Part shown: positions 1 to 9,038 of the stretch, piece after piece
Position numbering within the stretch: position 1 is the stretch's first letter
Layout: every line of letters begins with the position of its first letter
From: Rhodoplanes sp. Z2-YC6860
Lineage (GTDB): Bacteria > Pseudomonadota > Alphaproteobacteria > Rhizobiales > Xanthobacteraceae
Assembly (NCBI RefSeq): GCF_001579845.1
Contig: NZ_CP007440.1
Span: forward strand, 6,160,029 to 6,224,028
Direction of reading: 5' to 3'
Length of the DNA: 64,000 bases
Notes under the pieces: generated by a model
Database searches by the model: none
Seen by the model: the letters and a program-made list of their open reading frames with translations, nothing else
What the model was told of the DNA's origin: nothing
Made by a program: the position numbers and the translations under genes

Positions 1-767
1 ATCGCCGTCAGACAGACAAACAGCGCGCCCAGACGAAGCATCCATTGCAACTGGCCGGTGCTCTCGGACGTGATCCGGCGAAAGACCTTTGACCAGACGA
101 TTGGGCCAGGCGGAAGTCTTCGCCGGAACGCCGACAGGAACAGCACCAGCCAGACAATCGAGACCGAGCCCAGATAGGCGGCTGCGGTGTTTCGATTGAC
201 GAAGGTCGCCGTCACCGATCCCGGTATCGATATGCGATCCCGGCCGAACATCTTCGCGAAATCGACTCCGAGGCTCACCAGGCCAAATACCGCGCATGCG
301 AGCCCGCTGTAAGCCATGACTTGCAACGCCTGGTCGGCTCGATGCTTGCCTGTTCCGACGATCAAACCCAGCGTCAGCGCGAGCAGGCACGAGAGCGACG
401 GCCCCATCGCATAGAACGGCTCGCCACGGACGATCGACACACTTGGCGGAATGTCTGTTCCTAAAGCCTCTGATGCCTTTGCCCAGATCGGATTGGGGCG
501 GCCGATCCACGGATGGCTGGACAGCTGTTCGTGCAGGACAAAGCCGAAGCACAAAACGACCAGTCCGATGCCGCAGAGTAAGGCCAACTGACCGCCATGG
601 AGCTTGCGTGGCGATGCCAGCAGCAAGCCCAGAGCGAGGACAACGCACCACAGCGCAACCGCCACCGGCGAACGCGACCCCAAAGGCAACGGCGCGCCGG
701 CAATCGCGAACAGGAGGACGTAAGCAGCCCCCCGGTCCAACCGGGACTCGCGCTCAGAGCCTTGCAT
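1..767 (-). CDS. O-antigen ligase/Wzy-like polytopic membrane protein (partial, runs off left edge)
   Basis: The minus-strand frame is open from an ATG at 767 to the window edge, giving about 255 residues without a stop. The translation begins MQGSERESRLDRG and continues with several hydrophobic helices. Near residue 190 it has a TFVNRNTAAAYLG segment, which resembles the conserved F-x-N-x-N loop of O-antigen ligase/polymerase (Wzy/WaaL) proteins. These inner-membrane proteins join or polymerise lipid-linked glycans. The gene lies 48 bp downstream of the Wza-like export lipoprotein on the same strand, so the two are probably co-transcribed. A GTG two codons upstream is an alternative start. 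The C-terminal half is outside the window, so ligase and polymerase cannot be told apart. Confidence 0.75.
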   Translation of the reverse strand, partial: MQGSERESRLDRGAAYVLLFAIAGAPLPLGSRSPVAVALWCVVLALGLLLASPRKLHGGQLALLCGIGLVVLCFGFVLHEQLSSHPWIGRPNPIWAKASEALGTDIPPSVSIVRGEPFYAMGPSLSCLLALTLGLIVGTGKHRADQALQVMAYSGLACAVFGLVSLGVDFAKMFGRDRISIPGSVTATFVNRNTAAAYLGSVSIVWLVLFLSAFRRRLPPGPIVWSKVFRRITSESTGQLQWMLRLGALFVCLTA

Positions 768-815
768 GCCCACGCATGTTAGATCGAAGGGGCTCGATCT
801 ACCTCAGAGATCAGA

Positions 816-1976
816 CTAGCGGCTGAGCGTGTTCTTGACCTGCTCGCGCAGCAAGATTCCGTTGCTCGCCGTTCCCATGATCGTGTTCAGATAGGTCAGG
901 AACTTGGTGACCTCGACCTGCGGCGCATTGGCAACGAAGATCACGTCGCCGTTCCGCATCTGGACCGTGGTGGCGGTGAAGTACCCACCCGGATCGCGGA
1001 AGCTGATGCTGAAGATGACCGGGATCAGCTCGGTCGTGAACCCCTTCACGTCTACGCCAAGCTTCTGCGCCACTTCGCGCGGCTCGCGGCGATAAAGGAA
1101 GACCGAGCCGGGATCCGCCTGCGTGTCGAACAAACCACCGGCTTTGGCAACGCCCTCGGCCAGGTTTATGCGCCACGCGTCGAAGTTGAACTCGCCCTGC
1201 TGTCCCGTTGCGCCGAAGGCGATGAACTTCTGCTGCTCCCGATAGACATAGATTCGGTCGCCAGGCTGGACGTAGATGTTGTTCTCAGGCTGATAGATCA
1301 GGTTGGCGAACGGAACCGTCGCCCGCTTCCCATTGCGATCCAGCAAAACCCAGCTCTCGAAACCCTGTCCGCTGATGCCGCCAGCCCGCGTGATCGCGTC
1401 GGTAATGCGATCGCCAGCGCCCAAGCCCGGAACCGGGAAGCGCGTCGGTGTTCCGACCGCTCCGAAGACGCTGACCAGATTCGACCGCTGCTGCGACTGC
1501 GCAACCACGACTTGCGGCTCGATGGCGCGGTTTCGAATCCTTTGAACGATATCGTTCTGGATTTGATAATTGGTGCGTCCCGCAGCCTTGATCAGGCCCG
1601 CATATGGCACGCTGATGTTTCCGTCGTTGTCGACGGTCTGATCGGGAATTGTAACGAAGTTGCCTGGACGAACGCCCGCCTCGATCGGGATGAACAGACC
1701 ACCGGCAGCCGCTTCGAAGATCGTGACGCTGACCACGTCGCCGATGCCATAAACGATGGGCGTCGGGGCGCGCCGATCTTTGAAGGCGCCAGCCAATGTC
1801 GCGGGTTCAAACTGCGCCAGAATTGCGGCGCTGGTCGGGTTGAGCTTTACCAGCCCGTAAGGAACGCTGGTCGCGATCTGCGTCTCCACGCTGGCAGTCC
1901 AAGGGCCGGATGCGGGGGTTTGAATGCATCCAGTCGCCAGACTACAGAGCAGAGCGCCTGCACCGAGGCGCAGCAT
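816..1976 (-). CDS. Wza-like polysaccharide export outer-membrane lipoprotein
   Basis: This 386-residue protein begins MLRLGAGALLCSLATGC, a signal peptide ending in a lipobox (LATGC) for lipid attachment at Cys17. A Poly_export domain follows (GDVVSVTIFEA, then VDNDGNISVPYAG and EPQVVVAQ), and then two SLBB-like segments (LGAGDRITDAITRAGG and NIYVQPGDRIYVYR). This matches the Wza/GfcE family, which forms the outer-membrane channel for capsule or exopolysaccharide. The frame is open upstream to 2048, but the extra residues precede the signal peptide. A GTG at 2003, behind a run of G, is a possible alternative start. The 190 bp upstream are A+T-rich with TTAACA-like repeats around 2080-2097 and probably hold the promoter. 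Confidence 0.9.
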   Translation of the reverse strand: MLRLGAGALLCSLATGCIQTPASGPWTASVETQIATSVPYGLVKLNPTSAAILAQFEPATLAGAFKDRRAPTPIVYGIGDVVSVTIFEAAAGGLFIPIEAGVRPGNFVTIPDQTVDNDGNISVPYAGLIKAAGRTNYQIQNDIVQRIRNRAIEPQVVVAQSQQRSNLVSVFGAVGTPTRFPVPGLGAGDRITDAITRAGGISGQGFESWVLLDRNGKRATVPFANLIYQPENNIYVQPGDRIYVYREQQKFIAFGATGQQGEFNFDAWRINLAEGVAKAGGLFDTQADPGSVFLYRREPREVAQKLGVDVKGFTTELIPVIFSISFRDPGGYFTATTVQMRNGDVIFVANAPQVEVTKFLTYLNTIMGTASNGILLREQVKNTLSR

Positions 1977-2167
1977 TCCGACACTAAAATTGGGTCCCAC
2001 GAACCCCCCCGTGTTTACGCTACCTAAATACAAGTTCTCCGCGTGCACAACCCTTTCGCCCGCGAAGATCGGTATCGGATGTTAACAACTTAATGTTAAA
2101 GAATGGAAGACGTTGGGGTTTTTCAAAATCACATCTGATTTCGCGATTTTTCTCTCCATACTGTGGC

Positions 2168-2806
2168 TTAAAGATCACAATACTTTACGACCAATCGCAA
2201 ACTTAATGCAAGTTCGCTCGTCTTGGTCACGGCTTGTATCAAAAGCTCAGCGCCATCTCGATTAAGGCCGGCAGGCACCCGACGCGTGGTCAGGATTTCG
2301 TCATCCGGGACAAGCTTGCCAATCTGGCGAGGGGTAGCCATGACGCGCGTGCTGGTATCACCGTGAGTTATGTCCCCTCGAAATCCAAGCACGGAAACCT
2401 TGGGAAGCCCCCTGTCGAAATGGCACTTCGTGGCCTCCCAAATAGTCTGTTCAGCTGTCTGCTGACCCCAGCGAACATCTGAAAACCTGGTTGTGATGAC
2501 GCCATAAAAATCGACGCCAGGCGCATGATCTGAAATGCGCACGTCTGTTTGGATGTCGGCCGTGGCGCCCTCTCGCTCGCGCGCGCCGGACGCGGATTGG
2601 CGCGGCGCGCTCGCAGGCGGCCCGCCGAAAGACAGCGAGCCCATGAGGATATGCCGGACGCCGGAAGCAGCCGCATGGACCCTGCCGGGCGTCCACAGTG
2701 CAACCAACGCGAGCGAAACGGCCACAATCAAGGTGGCGCGCCGCAAATTTAAAAGCTGCATTGGGAAACGCAAACCAAAGCTCACTGCGCCAATTCGGGA
2801 CACCAT
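2168..2806 (-). CDS. secreted hypothetical protein
   Basis: A 212-residue product of no recognised family. A hydrophobic stretch (ATLIVAVSLALVALW) followed by GRVHAA looks like a cleavable signal peptide. The mature part includes DVRISDHAPGVDFYGVI and ends in LRLVVKYCDL, with two cysteines that could form a disulphide. The start is uncertain: ATG 2806 is used here, and ATG 2761 would give a more compact signal peptide. It lies between the export lipoprotein and a second small secreted protein, all on the minus strand. Competing frames on both strands lack a signal peptide and were judged shadows. Confidence 0.5.
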   Translation of the reverse strand: MVSRIGAVSFGLRFPMQLLNLRRATLIVAVSLALVALWTPGRVHAAASGVRHILMGSLSFGGPPASAPRQSASGAREREGATADIQTDVRISDHAPGVDFYGVITTRFSDVRWGQQTAEQTIWEATKCHFDRGLPKVSVLGFRGDITHGDTSTRVMATPRQIGKLVPDDEILTTRRVPAGLNRDGAELLIQAVTKTSELALSLRLVVKYCDL

Positions 2807-2907
2807 CGAGCGGAAATCCAATCCGCATCGGTGTGTAACGGCAATGGATTAATCAGCGCTGACTGGGAGCCCTGGCGGGTCACCGCTTTAGCGATGACGC
2901 GACACGC

Positions 2908-3165
2908 TTAATCGCAGACCCAAACCCGCTTGCGGATGACGCCATGGCGCGTTTTCACCCGAACATAGCGTACGCATTCGGAGGGCCGTTCCTCATATCC
3001 ATACGGGAACGGCAATCCCCAAAATGAAGCCTGCTCCAGTTCGGTGTTCGCAACGCGATTGATGCTGCCTGGATTGATCGGAGCGGCCTGGGCTGTAAAC
3101 GCCAAGCCAAGGCCGAGCATGAAAGCCGCGCTGTAGACAACCCGCTGCAAAGTCCTGCCCGCCAT
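2908..3165 (-). CDS. small secreted protein of unknown function
   Basis: An 85-residue protein starting MAGRTLQRVVYSAAFMLG with a clear Sec signal peptide ending TAQAAP. The short mature part is rich in aromatic and basic residues and carries two cysteines (SECVRYV and the C-terminal VWVCD). An AAGGAG ribosome-binding site at 3173-3178 sits 7 bases before this ATG. The ATG two codons upstream, nearly touching the site, is therefore unlikely to be the start. The 263 bp upstream form a divergent promoter region shared with the gene at 3435. Function unknown. Confidence 0.6.
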   Translation of the reverse strand: MAGRTLQRVVYSAAFMLGLGLAFTAQAAPINPGSINRVANTELEQASFWGLPFPYGYEERPSECVRYVRVKTRHGVIRKRVWVCD

Positions 3166-3434
3166 TTGCATTCTCCTTAGGACGATCGATCAGATCGAAA
3201 CTACGGGCGGCGCGCCCCCCACCCAACAACGTGTTGCTGTAATGTCCGCGATCCGTGCGGGCTGGGTGGATTTCCCAGGTCATTATTGGCAAACTGTTTT
3301 GGACCTGACAAGGCCGGGATCGGACCATTGTCCTAGGTTTCATTTTTCGCCTTGGATGGCGCGTCGCTCGCGCTGGCTCCGAATCGCCCCCTATCGCAAT
3401 TAATGACGCCGTTCAGTGAGGAATATGGAAGAGT

Positions 3435-4073
3435 ATGGCCGTCGTTAATTCATCGTCCTCGTTTTCGCGCGTTTGCGCAGCGCTCCTGATTTCAATTGTC
3501 TCTCTCTGCCTGTCCTCTGTGGTCGCGTCTGCCGCCGACCCGGACATCACCCGCTGTCGTACACTCGATAATTTGGACGCTCAGCTTAAGTGCTACGAAG
3601 ACGCCGCCAACAAAAACACGCAGATGGTTAGACCCTCCCCTGGGGGTTCACCGGATTCGCAGACGATCGGCGAATGGCGGTTCATCCGGACCCCCAATCC
3701 CCAGGGTGGATCCGAGGCCGTTTCGATCACAAGACCCGGCGATCTTGCGAAATCGGACCCGAACTTCGTGGGGATTATGATCCGGTGCGCAGCCTCGGAT
3801 ATCGAGGTCTTGGCTGTCCTATTACAGCCATTGCCCCCCAGGGCACGACCGATTGTTGTTGTGAATGGCGTGAAGTTCGACGGCCAGATCGTGCCGCCCG
3901 GAATGGTCAGATTGCCACCCGAATTATCCACGTCGGCAAGAACTCAATGGCCAAAGCTCCCGAGCGTGTCTCTGCAAGTGGAAGAAGGAGGAACGTCGAC
4001 CAAAGGTATGGTTTTTCTCGATGGTCTCGACCAAGCACTGGAAAAGCTGACAACGACTTGTCCTGCTCGCTGA
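3435..4073 (+). CDS. secreted protein with a CxxLxxLxxxxxCYE-type motif
   Basis: A 212-residue exported protein. An N-terminal signal peptide (AALLISIVSLCLSSVVASAAD) is followed by TRCRTLDNLDAQLKCYEDA. The same C-x(12)-CY-D/E arrangement occurs at the start of mature VasI/TagO-type and related periplasmic proteins. Later it has W-R-F-I-R-T-P and DPNFVGIMIRCAASDIEVL, which also resemble that fold, so a TagO/VasI-like beta domain is plausible but not certain. A GGAAGAG ribosome-binding site precedes ATG 3435. No type VI secretion genes are nearby, so a T6SS role is not inferred. Confidence 0.65.
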   Translation: MAVVNSSSSFSRVCAALLISIVSLCLSSVVASAADPDITRCRTLDNLDAQLKCYEDAANKNTQMVRPSPGGSPDSQTIGEWRFIRTPNPQGGSEAVSITRPGDLAKSDPNFVGIMIRCAASDIEVLAVLLQPLPPRARPIVVVNGVKFDGQIVPPGMVRLPPELSTSARTQWPKLPSVSLQVEEGGTSTKGMVFLDGLDQALEKLTTTCPAR

Positions 4074-4223
4074 CTGCTTCGTTGACCGCGCGCTGAGAAA
4101 GCAAGGTCCAGCCGACCGCCTGGCAATATCCCCACCTCGATGGCCGCGCCCAGGGTCCAGGTTCAGGGTCCCCTTGCCCCGCCCCAGGCATCATGTTTAT
4201 AGACGTCAAAGATCGGATCGCCC

Positions 4224-5519
4224 GTGCGCGCGGCTCATATTATTCTTTTATCGTTGGGCGGCCTTACGCCTGTCCTTCTGTTTTTTGACGGACCTCTGGC
4301 GGGCGTCGTTGCGGGCTTGTTCGGCGCTGTTGCTCTGGCGATGGTTCCCGGGGCCATTCGGCCAGGCGAGGCCGACCATCTCGTGATCGCGATGCGATGG
4401 ATTGCTGCGTTGGCAGCGCTACCGGTGCTCTGGCTTCTGATTCAACTCCTACCGCTGCCGTTCGGAGCTCTGTCCCGATCGATCTGGCAAAGTGCCGGCG
4501 AAGCCCTCGGCATATCGCTTTGGCCTCATGCGACAATCGATCCAGGTCTCACCATTATAGCTCTCTGCAATTACCTCTTTGTCGTGTCGGTTGGCTTTGC
4601 GGCCGCCGCCGTATCGATCGATCGTCTGCGGGCCGAAATGCTGTTCATGGTGCTGGGCGCGGCAGCCGGCGCCGTTTCTCTGATGTTCATCTCAGGCAGA
4701 CTGGGATTGCTGGCGATTTTCGGAATAATCCAAACGGCCCCCTGGCCCGAAGCTCACGCGATCTGCGTTTTTGGCACGATCGTTTTCGCGAATATCCTCA
4801 TTTTCGAAGTGGAGCGACAACTGACCGGCCGTGGTCAACAAAACACCAAAGGTCGGCATTATTGGCCTCTCGTTGCTTCGATCGCCGGTTTTGGTATTTG
4901 CGGCCTCGCCGTATTCATGGATGAATCGAGCCACGGCATCTTTGCTGTCGCCTGCGGACTCGCAGCCGTCGCCATCATCTACTTTGTTCGGCGTATTGGA
5001 CTCGGCTGGCCCGCAGCGCTCGCTATGGCGGGAGTGGCGACCCTATGCGCCGTGTTGGTGGTCGCGACCAAAGCGCAGCCTCTGACAGCCGATTTCCCGG
5101 CACGCTATGCGGCTCACGCTGCACCAAATCTGATCGCTGCATCAAATCGTATCATCGGCGGCGTTGGAATCGGTGGCAGCGGCGCCGGCACTTTCAAGGC
5201 TGTCTATCGTTTCTACCAACAGACCGAGGTCACCGGGCGCCCCGAGGCTCCAACCTTCGCGGCCAAGCTTGCGATCGAATTGGGCGGGCCGATGCTGTGG
5301 CTGCTGGTTGCCGAGACAATCGCATTGGCATTGATTTGTGCAGGAGGCGCGTTCAATCGCGGACGCGACTTTTCCTACCCGATGGCCGGTGCTGGCGTGA
5401 CGATTGCCGCACTGATTCTGGCGTTCTGTGACAACAGCCTCAACAATGCTGCAGTCGAAATTCTGATAGCTTTGACACTGGGCGTTGCGCTGGTCCAGCG
5501 CATCAGCCGCACCCGCTGA
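4224..5519 (+). CDS. O-antigen ligase/polymerase-like polytopic membrane protein
   Basis: A 431-residue integral membrane protein with about ten hydrophobic helices, starting at GTG 4224 (MRAAHIILLSLGG). Around residues 313-330 it has GVGIGGSGAGTFKAVYRFY, close to the G-x-G-x-GTF...Y signature in the large periplasmic loop of Wzy/WaaL proteins. A second loop has IWQSAGEALG near the N-terminus, as in the left-edge protein, so the two look like distant paralogues. Its probable role is glycan polymerisation or ligation at the inner membrane. The FkbM methyltransferase gene follows after 54 bp. A decayed partial copy of this gene lies at 6379-6506. Confidence 0.75.
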   Translation: MRAAHIILLSLGGLTPVLLFFDGPLAGVVAGLFGAVALAMVPGAIRPGEADHLVIAMRWIAALAALPVLWLLIQLLPLPFGALSRSIWQSAGEALGISLWPHATIDPGLTIIALCNYLFVVSVGFAAAAVSIDRLRAEMLFMVLGAAAGAVSLMFISGRLGLLAIFGIIQTAPWPEAHAICVFGTIVFANILIFEVERQLTGRGQQNTKGRHYWPLVASIAGFGICGLAVFMDESSHGIFAVACGLAAVAIIYFVRRIGLGWPAALAMAGVATLCAVLVVATKAQPLTADFPARYAAHAAPNLIAASNRIIGGVGIGGSGAGTFKAVYRFYQQTEVTGRPEAPTFAAKLAIELGGPMLWLLVAETIALALICAGGAFNRGRDFSYPMAGAGVTIAALILAFCDNSLNNAAVEILIALTLGVALVQRISRTR

Positions 5520-5573
5520 TTACACCCGATAGCGCGTACGGTCCGATTTGAAGACTTTATACTTTATCGCTTC

Positions 5574-6368
5574 GTGGCAATTTCGCGATTTCGGACAGAT
5601 TTAGCGATAATGATGCAGGGTGCCCCGATGCAAGCTCAACCCCTTGCCAACACGCATAGCGAGTGGTGCTTTAGAAGCATGTTCAGAAATCTTCGAACGG
5701 CTGTTCGTGCACGACTTGCCAAGCGGCTAAACGCCCCATCCATTCCGGCGTCGCTCGAACGTCTGTTAGCAAACGGCTTCAGCCCCACCATCATCCATGA
5801 TGTCGGTGCCTACCGAGGCGACTTTGCGCGAGAATGTCTCCGGATCTGGCCCGAAAGCCAGGTGCATTGTTTCGAGGTGCTTCCTGACCGTGTCGCCGAG
5901 ATAAAGCGACTCTCGGATCAGAGAATCATCGTCCATGAGTATCTTCTTGGAGAGACGACGAAAGTCTGCGAACTACATGAATTGGAAACAGCATCGTCAG
6001 TTCTTTTAGAGCATAACAACGCAAACGTCCCTGTGACCCGATCTTATCCGATGAAGACGGTAGATGAGATTGGCATAACGCCGGACCTATTGAAACTTGA
6101 TGTCCAAGGCTACGAGTATCAGGTCCTTCAAGGCGCAAAAGCCACTCTGCCCGGCGTTTCTGTTATACTCGCCGAAGTAAATCTCATCGATATCCACCGC
6201 GAGTGCCACTTGCTCGATGAGCTCATTGGCTATCTTCGGGAATTTGATTTTATGACTTACGACATTTGCGGGCTGGGGAGACGCCCGCTTGACGACGCAC
6301 TTTGGCAAGCAGACTTTATTTTTGTAAAACGCGAAAGCCCGCTACGCGCAAACAAGCGGTGGGGCTAA
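5574..6368 (+). CDS. FkbM-family SAM-dependent methyltransferase
   Basis: The 264-residue product has the FkbM methyltransferase core. It includes IIHDVGAYRGDFARE (SAM-binding motif I), VHCFEVLPDRV, and LLKLDVQGYEYQVLQGA, the hallmark D-x-Q/E-G-x-E motif. FkbM enzymes O-methylate sugars, polyketides and other small substrates; next to EPS genes, a sugar O-methyltransferase is likely. The start is unclear: GTG 5574 gives the longest frame, and ATG 5610, 5613 or 5628 (after AGGGTG) would remove a poorly conserved leader. The gene is visibly more A+T-rich than most neighbours and sits between an intact membrane gene and the decayed copy of it. Confidence 0.85.
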   Translation: MAISRFRTDLAIMMQGAPMQAQPLANTHSEWCFRSMFRNLRTAVRARLAKRLNAPSIPASLERLLANGFSPTIIHDVGAYRGDFARECLRIWPESQVHCFEVLPDRVAEIKRLSDQRIIVHEYLLGETTKVCELHELETASSVLLEHNNANVPVTRSYPMKTVDEIGITPDLLKLDVQGYEYQVLQGAKATLPGVSVILAEVNLIDIHRECHLLDELIGYLREFDFMTYDICGLGRRPLDDALWQADFIFVKRESPLRANKRWG

Positions 6369-6378
6369 ACTGAGGTCT

Positions 6379-6506
6379 TGGCCCCTTGTTGTTTCTATTG
6401 CGGATTTGATATTCGCGGCCCAGCCGTATTCAACGCTGCAGTCGAAATACTTATAGCTCTGACACCGGACATTGCGCTGGTCCAACGCATCAGCCGCACC
6501 CGTTGA
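6379..6506 (+). pseudogene. decayed, internally deleted copy of the 4224-5519 membrane-protein gene
   Basis: By hand alignment, bases 6379-6432 match 4863-4917 (about 81% identity, one 1-base deletion). Bases 6432-6510 match 5445-5523 (about 87% identity). The roughly 530 bases between them are missing. The tail still reads AVEILIALTPDIALVQRISRTR and a stop, against AVEILIALTLGVALVQRISRTR in the intact gene. The 1-base deletion breaks the frame at the upstream end, and no start codon remains. Its stop abuts the convergent stop of the BTLCP gene. Confidence 0.85.
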
Positions 6507-7361
6507 TCACACGCCGACAGCGCGCACGGTTTGCCAGAACTTTGGGTTTCGCGGCGACTGCATGCGAAGCCATCGGTATCCGGTCTTCGACCACGGGACG
6601 ACGCTGGACCTCAGATTGTCGAGGACGAAATCTCCCGCGTTCGTTCGCACCACGAGCACCAAATGATGTTCGCCCCAATTGGTGACGACTTCCGCCAGCA
6701 GGAGCGTGCGCGATGGCCAGCCACGGGCAAGAAGCTTGTGCTGCTTGCTCACCGCATAGTCGTTACAGTCACCCGATTTTGGATTGATGATCCATTTCTC
6801 GCCTGCGAGTCCCTCTAGATTGCGCTCCGGCCGGATGCTTCGATTCACCTCGGCATTGACAGCTCTCAAATCGTCCCAGCGCTCGGATGTAAGGTCGAAT
6901 GCACCACCTCGGAACGCAATCTTGCTGATCTCGCAATCCTTGGGGTAGCGAAGACAGAAAACGGTATGCGCCATCGGCGCGAGCGTCGATGCCGCGAGCG
7001 GAATGCTATCGAGCTGCGGCCTGAGCGCCTTGGGCAAGCCCAACAAGGCCACCTTCTGAAGTGACTTCTGCTCGCTACTTGGTTGTGACTGATTGTCCAG
7101 TCGTACCGGGGGAAGCTGTATACCGAGTCCAGCCGCCTCATACGACGGACTGCTCCGGCAGGGGTCAGGATGCTCCGGACATGCAAGACTGCGTGAGCCC
7201 GGATGCCACAGATCCAGGCTCAAATAGCCGTCCGACCGGGCCATGGGCTTGTACGGATCTATCAAAGATGCGTTGGCCGGCCCAGTAAGGCCGAGACACA
7301 ACATCGCAACGGCCGCCGCCGTATTGCCGCCTTTTCCCAGCACGAGACACCTCCCGAACAT
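6507..7361 (-). CDS. BTLCP-family (transglutaminase-like) cysteine peptidase, paralogue 1
   Basis: A 284-residue protein with a signal peptide (VAMLCLGLTGPANA) and a C-terminal bacterial transglutaminase-like cysteine protease domain. The expected triad is visible: Cys199 in GDCNDYA, His233 in EHHLVLVV, and Asp248 in FVLDNL. The family includes LapG, the periplasmic protease that releases large surface adhesins under c-di-GMP control. The 80 or so residues before the domain are low in conserved features. It is a clear paralogue of the protein at 10081-10761. No LapD-like receptor is visible in the window, so control by c-di-GMP is only a possibility. Confidence 0.85.
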   Translation of the reverse strand: MFGRCLVLGKGGNTAAAVAMLCLGLTGPANASLIDPYKPMARSDGYLSLDLWHPGSRSLACPEHPDPCRSSPSYEAAGLGIQLPPVRLDNQSQPSSEQKSLQKVALLGLPKALRPQLDSIPLAASTLAPMAHTVFCLRYPKDCEISKIAFRGGAFDLTSERWDDLRAVNAEVNRSIRPERNLEGLAGEKWIINPKSGDCNDYAVSKQHKLLARGWPSRTLLLAEVVTNWGEHHLVLVVRTNAGDFVLDNLRSSVVPWSKTGYRWLRMQSPRNPKFWQTVRAVGV

Positions 7362-7514
7362 TTTCGGCAGGCGTCAGTGATAAGCAGCACCATCTGCGAT
7401 CACGTTGGGGTCAGGCAGTAAATCCGATTTGACCTTGAGCGATCCCAGTCAGGAATTGTTTACGGTCAGGATCGCCTATAACGTTAGTTCCGTGAAAACT
7501 CTCGACTTCCCAGA

Positions 7515-8255
7515 ATGCTGAAACCGATAAAAAAAAGCTCTTGGCGAAACCATCCTTCTATTCCATCAGGCTTGCGTCTCTACGTGGTTGCAGACGTACA
7601 CGGCAACGCCGCTGCTCTGCGAGACGTTTTTTCCCGCATTGACGCCGACATGGCCACCGCTGGCGCTCGGCGGATCGTTCAGATCTTTCTTGGCGACTAC
7701 ATCGATCGCGGACCCGCCTCGTCCGAAGTCCTCACACTTCTGATAACCCGGCAAATCAAAGCCGAGTTGGTGCTATTAAAAGGCAACCACGAAGCCATGC
7801 TCCTCAGATTCTTGCGTGACCCGCAAACGCTCGGAAACTGGCGTCAGAACGGTGGTTTGCAGACCTTGATTTCCTACGGCCTCAAGCCGTCGTTAAATCC
7901 ACAACCCGAAGAGCGTCGCGAGCTGGGCGAAAGATTCGCAACGGTGTTTCCTGACGCCCATCGCAACCTGATTTCCAAATTGCAGGTTCGGCAAACATGC
8001 GGAGATTTTTTCTTCGCCCATGCGGGCGTTCGGCCCGACGTTCCGCTGCAGGATCAGCGCGAAGATGACCTGTTGTGGATCCGCGAGGATTTTCTATTTT
8101 ATGAGGGTGAGTTCGGGAAGGTCATCGTTCACGGACACACTCCCGTCCGCCAGCCTGAGATTCACCACAATCGCATCAATCTCGACGTCGGCGCATATGC
8201 GACAGGCAAGCTCGCCTGCATGGTGATCGACGGTCAAACCATCGAATTCATTTAA
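7515..8255 (+). CDS. PPP-family metallophosphatase (serine/threonine phosphatase or Ap4A hydrolase-like)
   Basis: The 246-residue protein carries the full two-metal phosphoesterase set: DVHGN (27-31), GDYIDRG (60-66), GNHE (90-93), HAG (169-171) and HGHTP (206-210). It has no signal peptide, so it acts in the cytoplasm. Related enzymes dephosphorylate phospho-Ser/Thr/Tyr proteins or cleave diadenosine tetraphosphate, and sequence alone does not choose between these. In EPS loci such phosphatases often sit near export regulators, so a regulatory role in polysaccharide production is a reasonable inference. A 228-residue membrane protein follows after 96 bp on the same strand. Confidence 0.85.
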   Translation: MLKPIKKSSWRNHPSIPSGLRLYVVADVHGNAAALRDVFSRIDADMATAGARRIVQIFLGDYIDRGPASSEVLTLLITRQIKAELVLLKGNHEAMLLRFLRDPQTLGNWRQNGGLQTLISYGLKPSLNPQPEERRELGERFATVFPDAHRNLISKLQVRQTCGDFFFAHAGVRPDVPLQDQREDDLLWIREDFLFYEGEFGKVIVHGHTPVRQPEIHHNRINLDVGAYATGKLACMVIDGQTIEFI

Positions 8256-8351
8256 AACCGCCCCCGATCCATCTCGGATGACAAGCCGAAGCGAGCGTGC
8301 GATATATCCAGTCTCCACATTAAAGTCGCCGAGAAGATATTCGCCATCCCC

Positions 8352-9038
8352 ATGCGCCCTTTTGCATTCATCTTGTTTCGAACCCTCGCCTACTGCTGGG
8401 CAGGCTCGGCTTTCGCTGTTGCCGTTTGGTTATTGGCCGCATACATCGTCAGTCCGTCGCTCAGTTATTTTCCAACCAACGCAAAGGAAGCAGACGCTTT
8501 TTCAGCAGGAGCTTCGCGCGCGAGATTTGCGGCCGCTATCGGAATCGTTCGTGGCGATCTCTGGTCCGAGGCAGCAATCGCAGAAGCCGCTCGCGGACTG
8601 TTTTGGCCACGCTCCCCGGACTTCGCGCCAAGCGATGCGGAAAGTGCGTTGTCGGCCGCACGCCATGCAGCGTCGTGGTCGCCGCACGATTCCCGAGTCT
8701 GGTTGGTTCTGGCTGGCGCACAACAACTTCACGACGGCAAATCCAGCGACACCGCGGTCGCCGAATTGAAGCAGTCCTTCTATACCGGCCCCAACGAGTT
8801 CGCTCTCTCGCCGCTGCGATTGACAGTCGCCGCCGGCATGACGTGGGATGAAGAGCTCACCCAAATGCTGAAAACAGAGATCACGCAGGTCATCCTCAAA
8901 CGGCCCGACCTTAAGGATGCCATTGCGACGGCCTATCAAATTGCGATTCCGGGTACCCAAAAAACGCTTGCAGCCATTCTCAACGACGCCGACCCGAATT
9001 TCCTGGCATCCGTCAAGACACGACCAATCGGTCGTTGA
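8352..9038 (+). CDS. membrane-anchored hypothetical protein of the EPS locus
   Basis: A 228-residue protein with one N-terminal transmembrane helix (AGSAFAVAVWLLAAYIV) and a probable extracytoplasmic helical domain rich in Ala/Arg pairs (SASRARFAAAIGIV, SALSAARHAASWSP). The helical pattern is reminiscent of TPR-like repeats, but no family is recognised. It follows the phosphatase gene and probably shares its transcript. A small hairpin (GCTCGT, CGAA loop, ACGAGC) at 9083-9098 downstream lacks a T-run and is only a weak terminator candidate. Confidence 0.6.
   Translation: MRPFAFILFRTLAYCWAGSAFAVAVWLLAAYIVSPSLSYFPTNAKEADAFSAGASRARFAAAIGIVRGDLWSEAAIAEAARGLFWPRSPDFAPSDAESALSAARHAASWSPHDSRVWLVLAGAQQLHDGKSSDTAVAELKQSFYTGPNEFALSPLRLTVAAGMTWDEELTQMLKTEITQVILKRPDLKDAIATAYQIAIPGTQKTLAAILNDADPNFLASVKTRPIGR

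Noticed and set aside
2451-2828. alternative minus-strand frame competing with the 2168-2806 gene
   Set aside because: Cys/Arg-rich product without signal peptide; the chosen frame has a clear hydrophobic leader.
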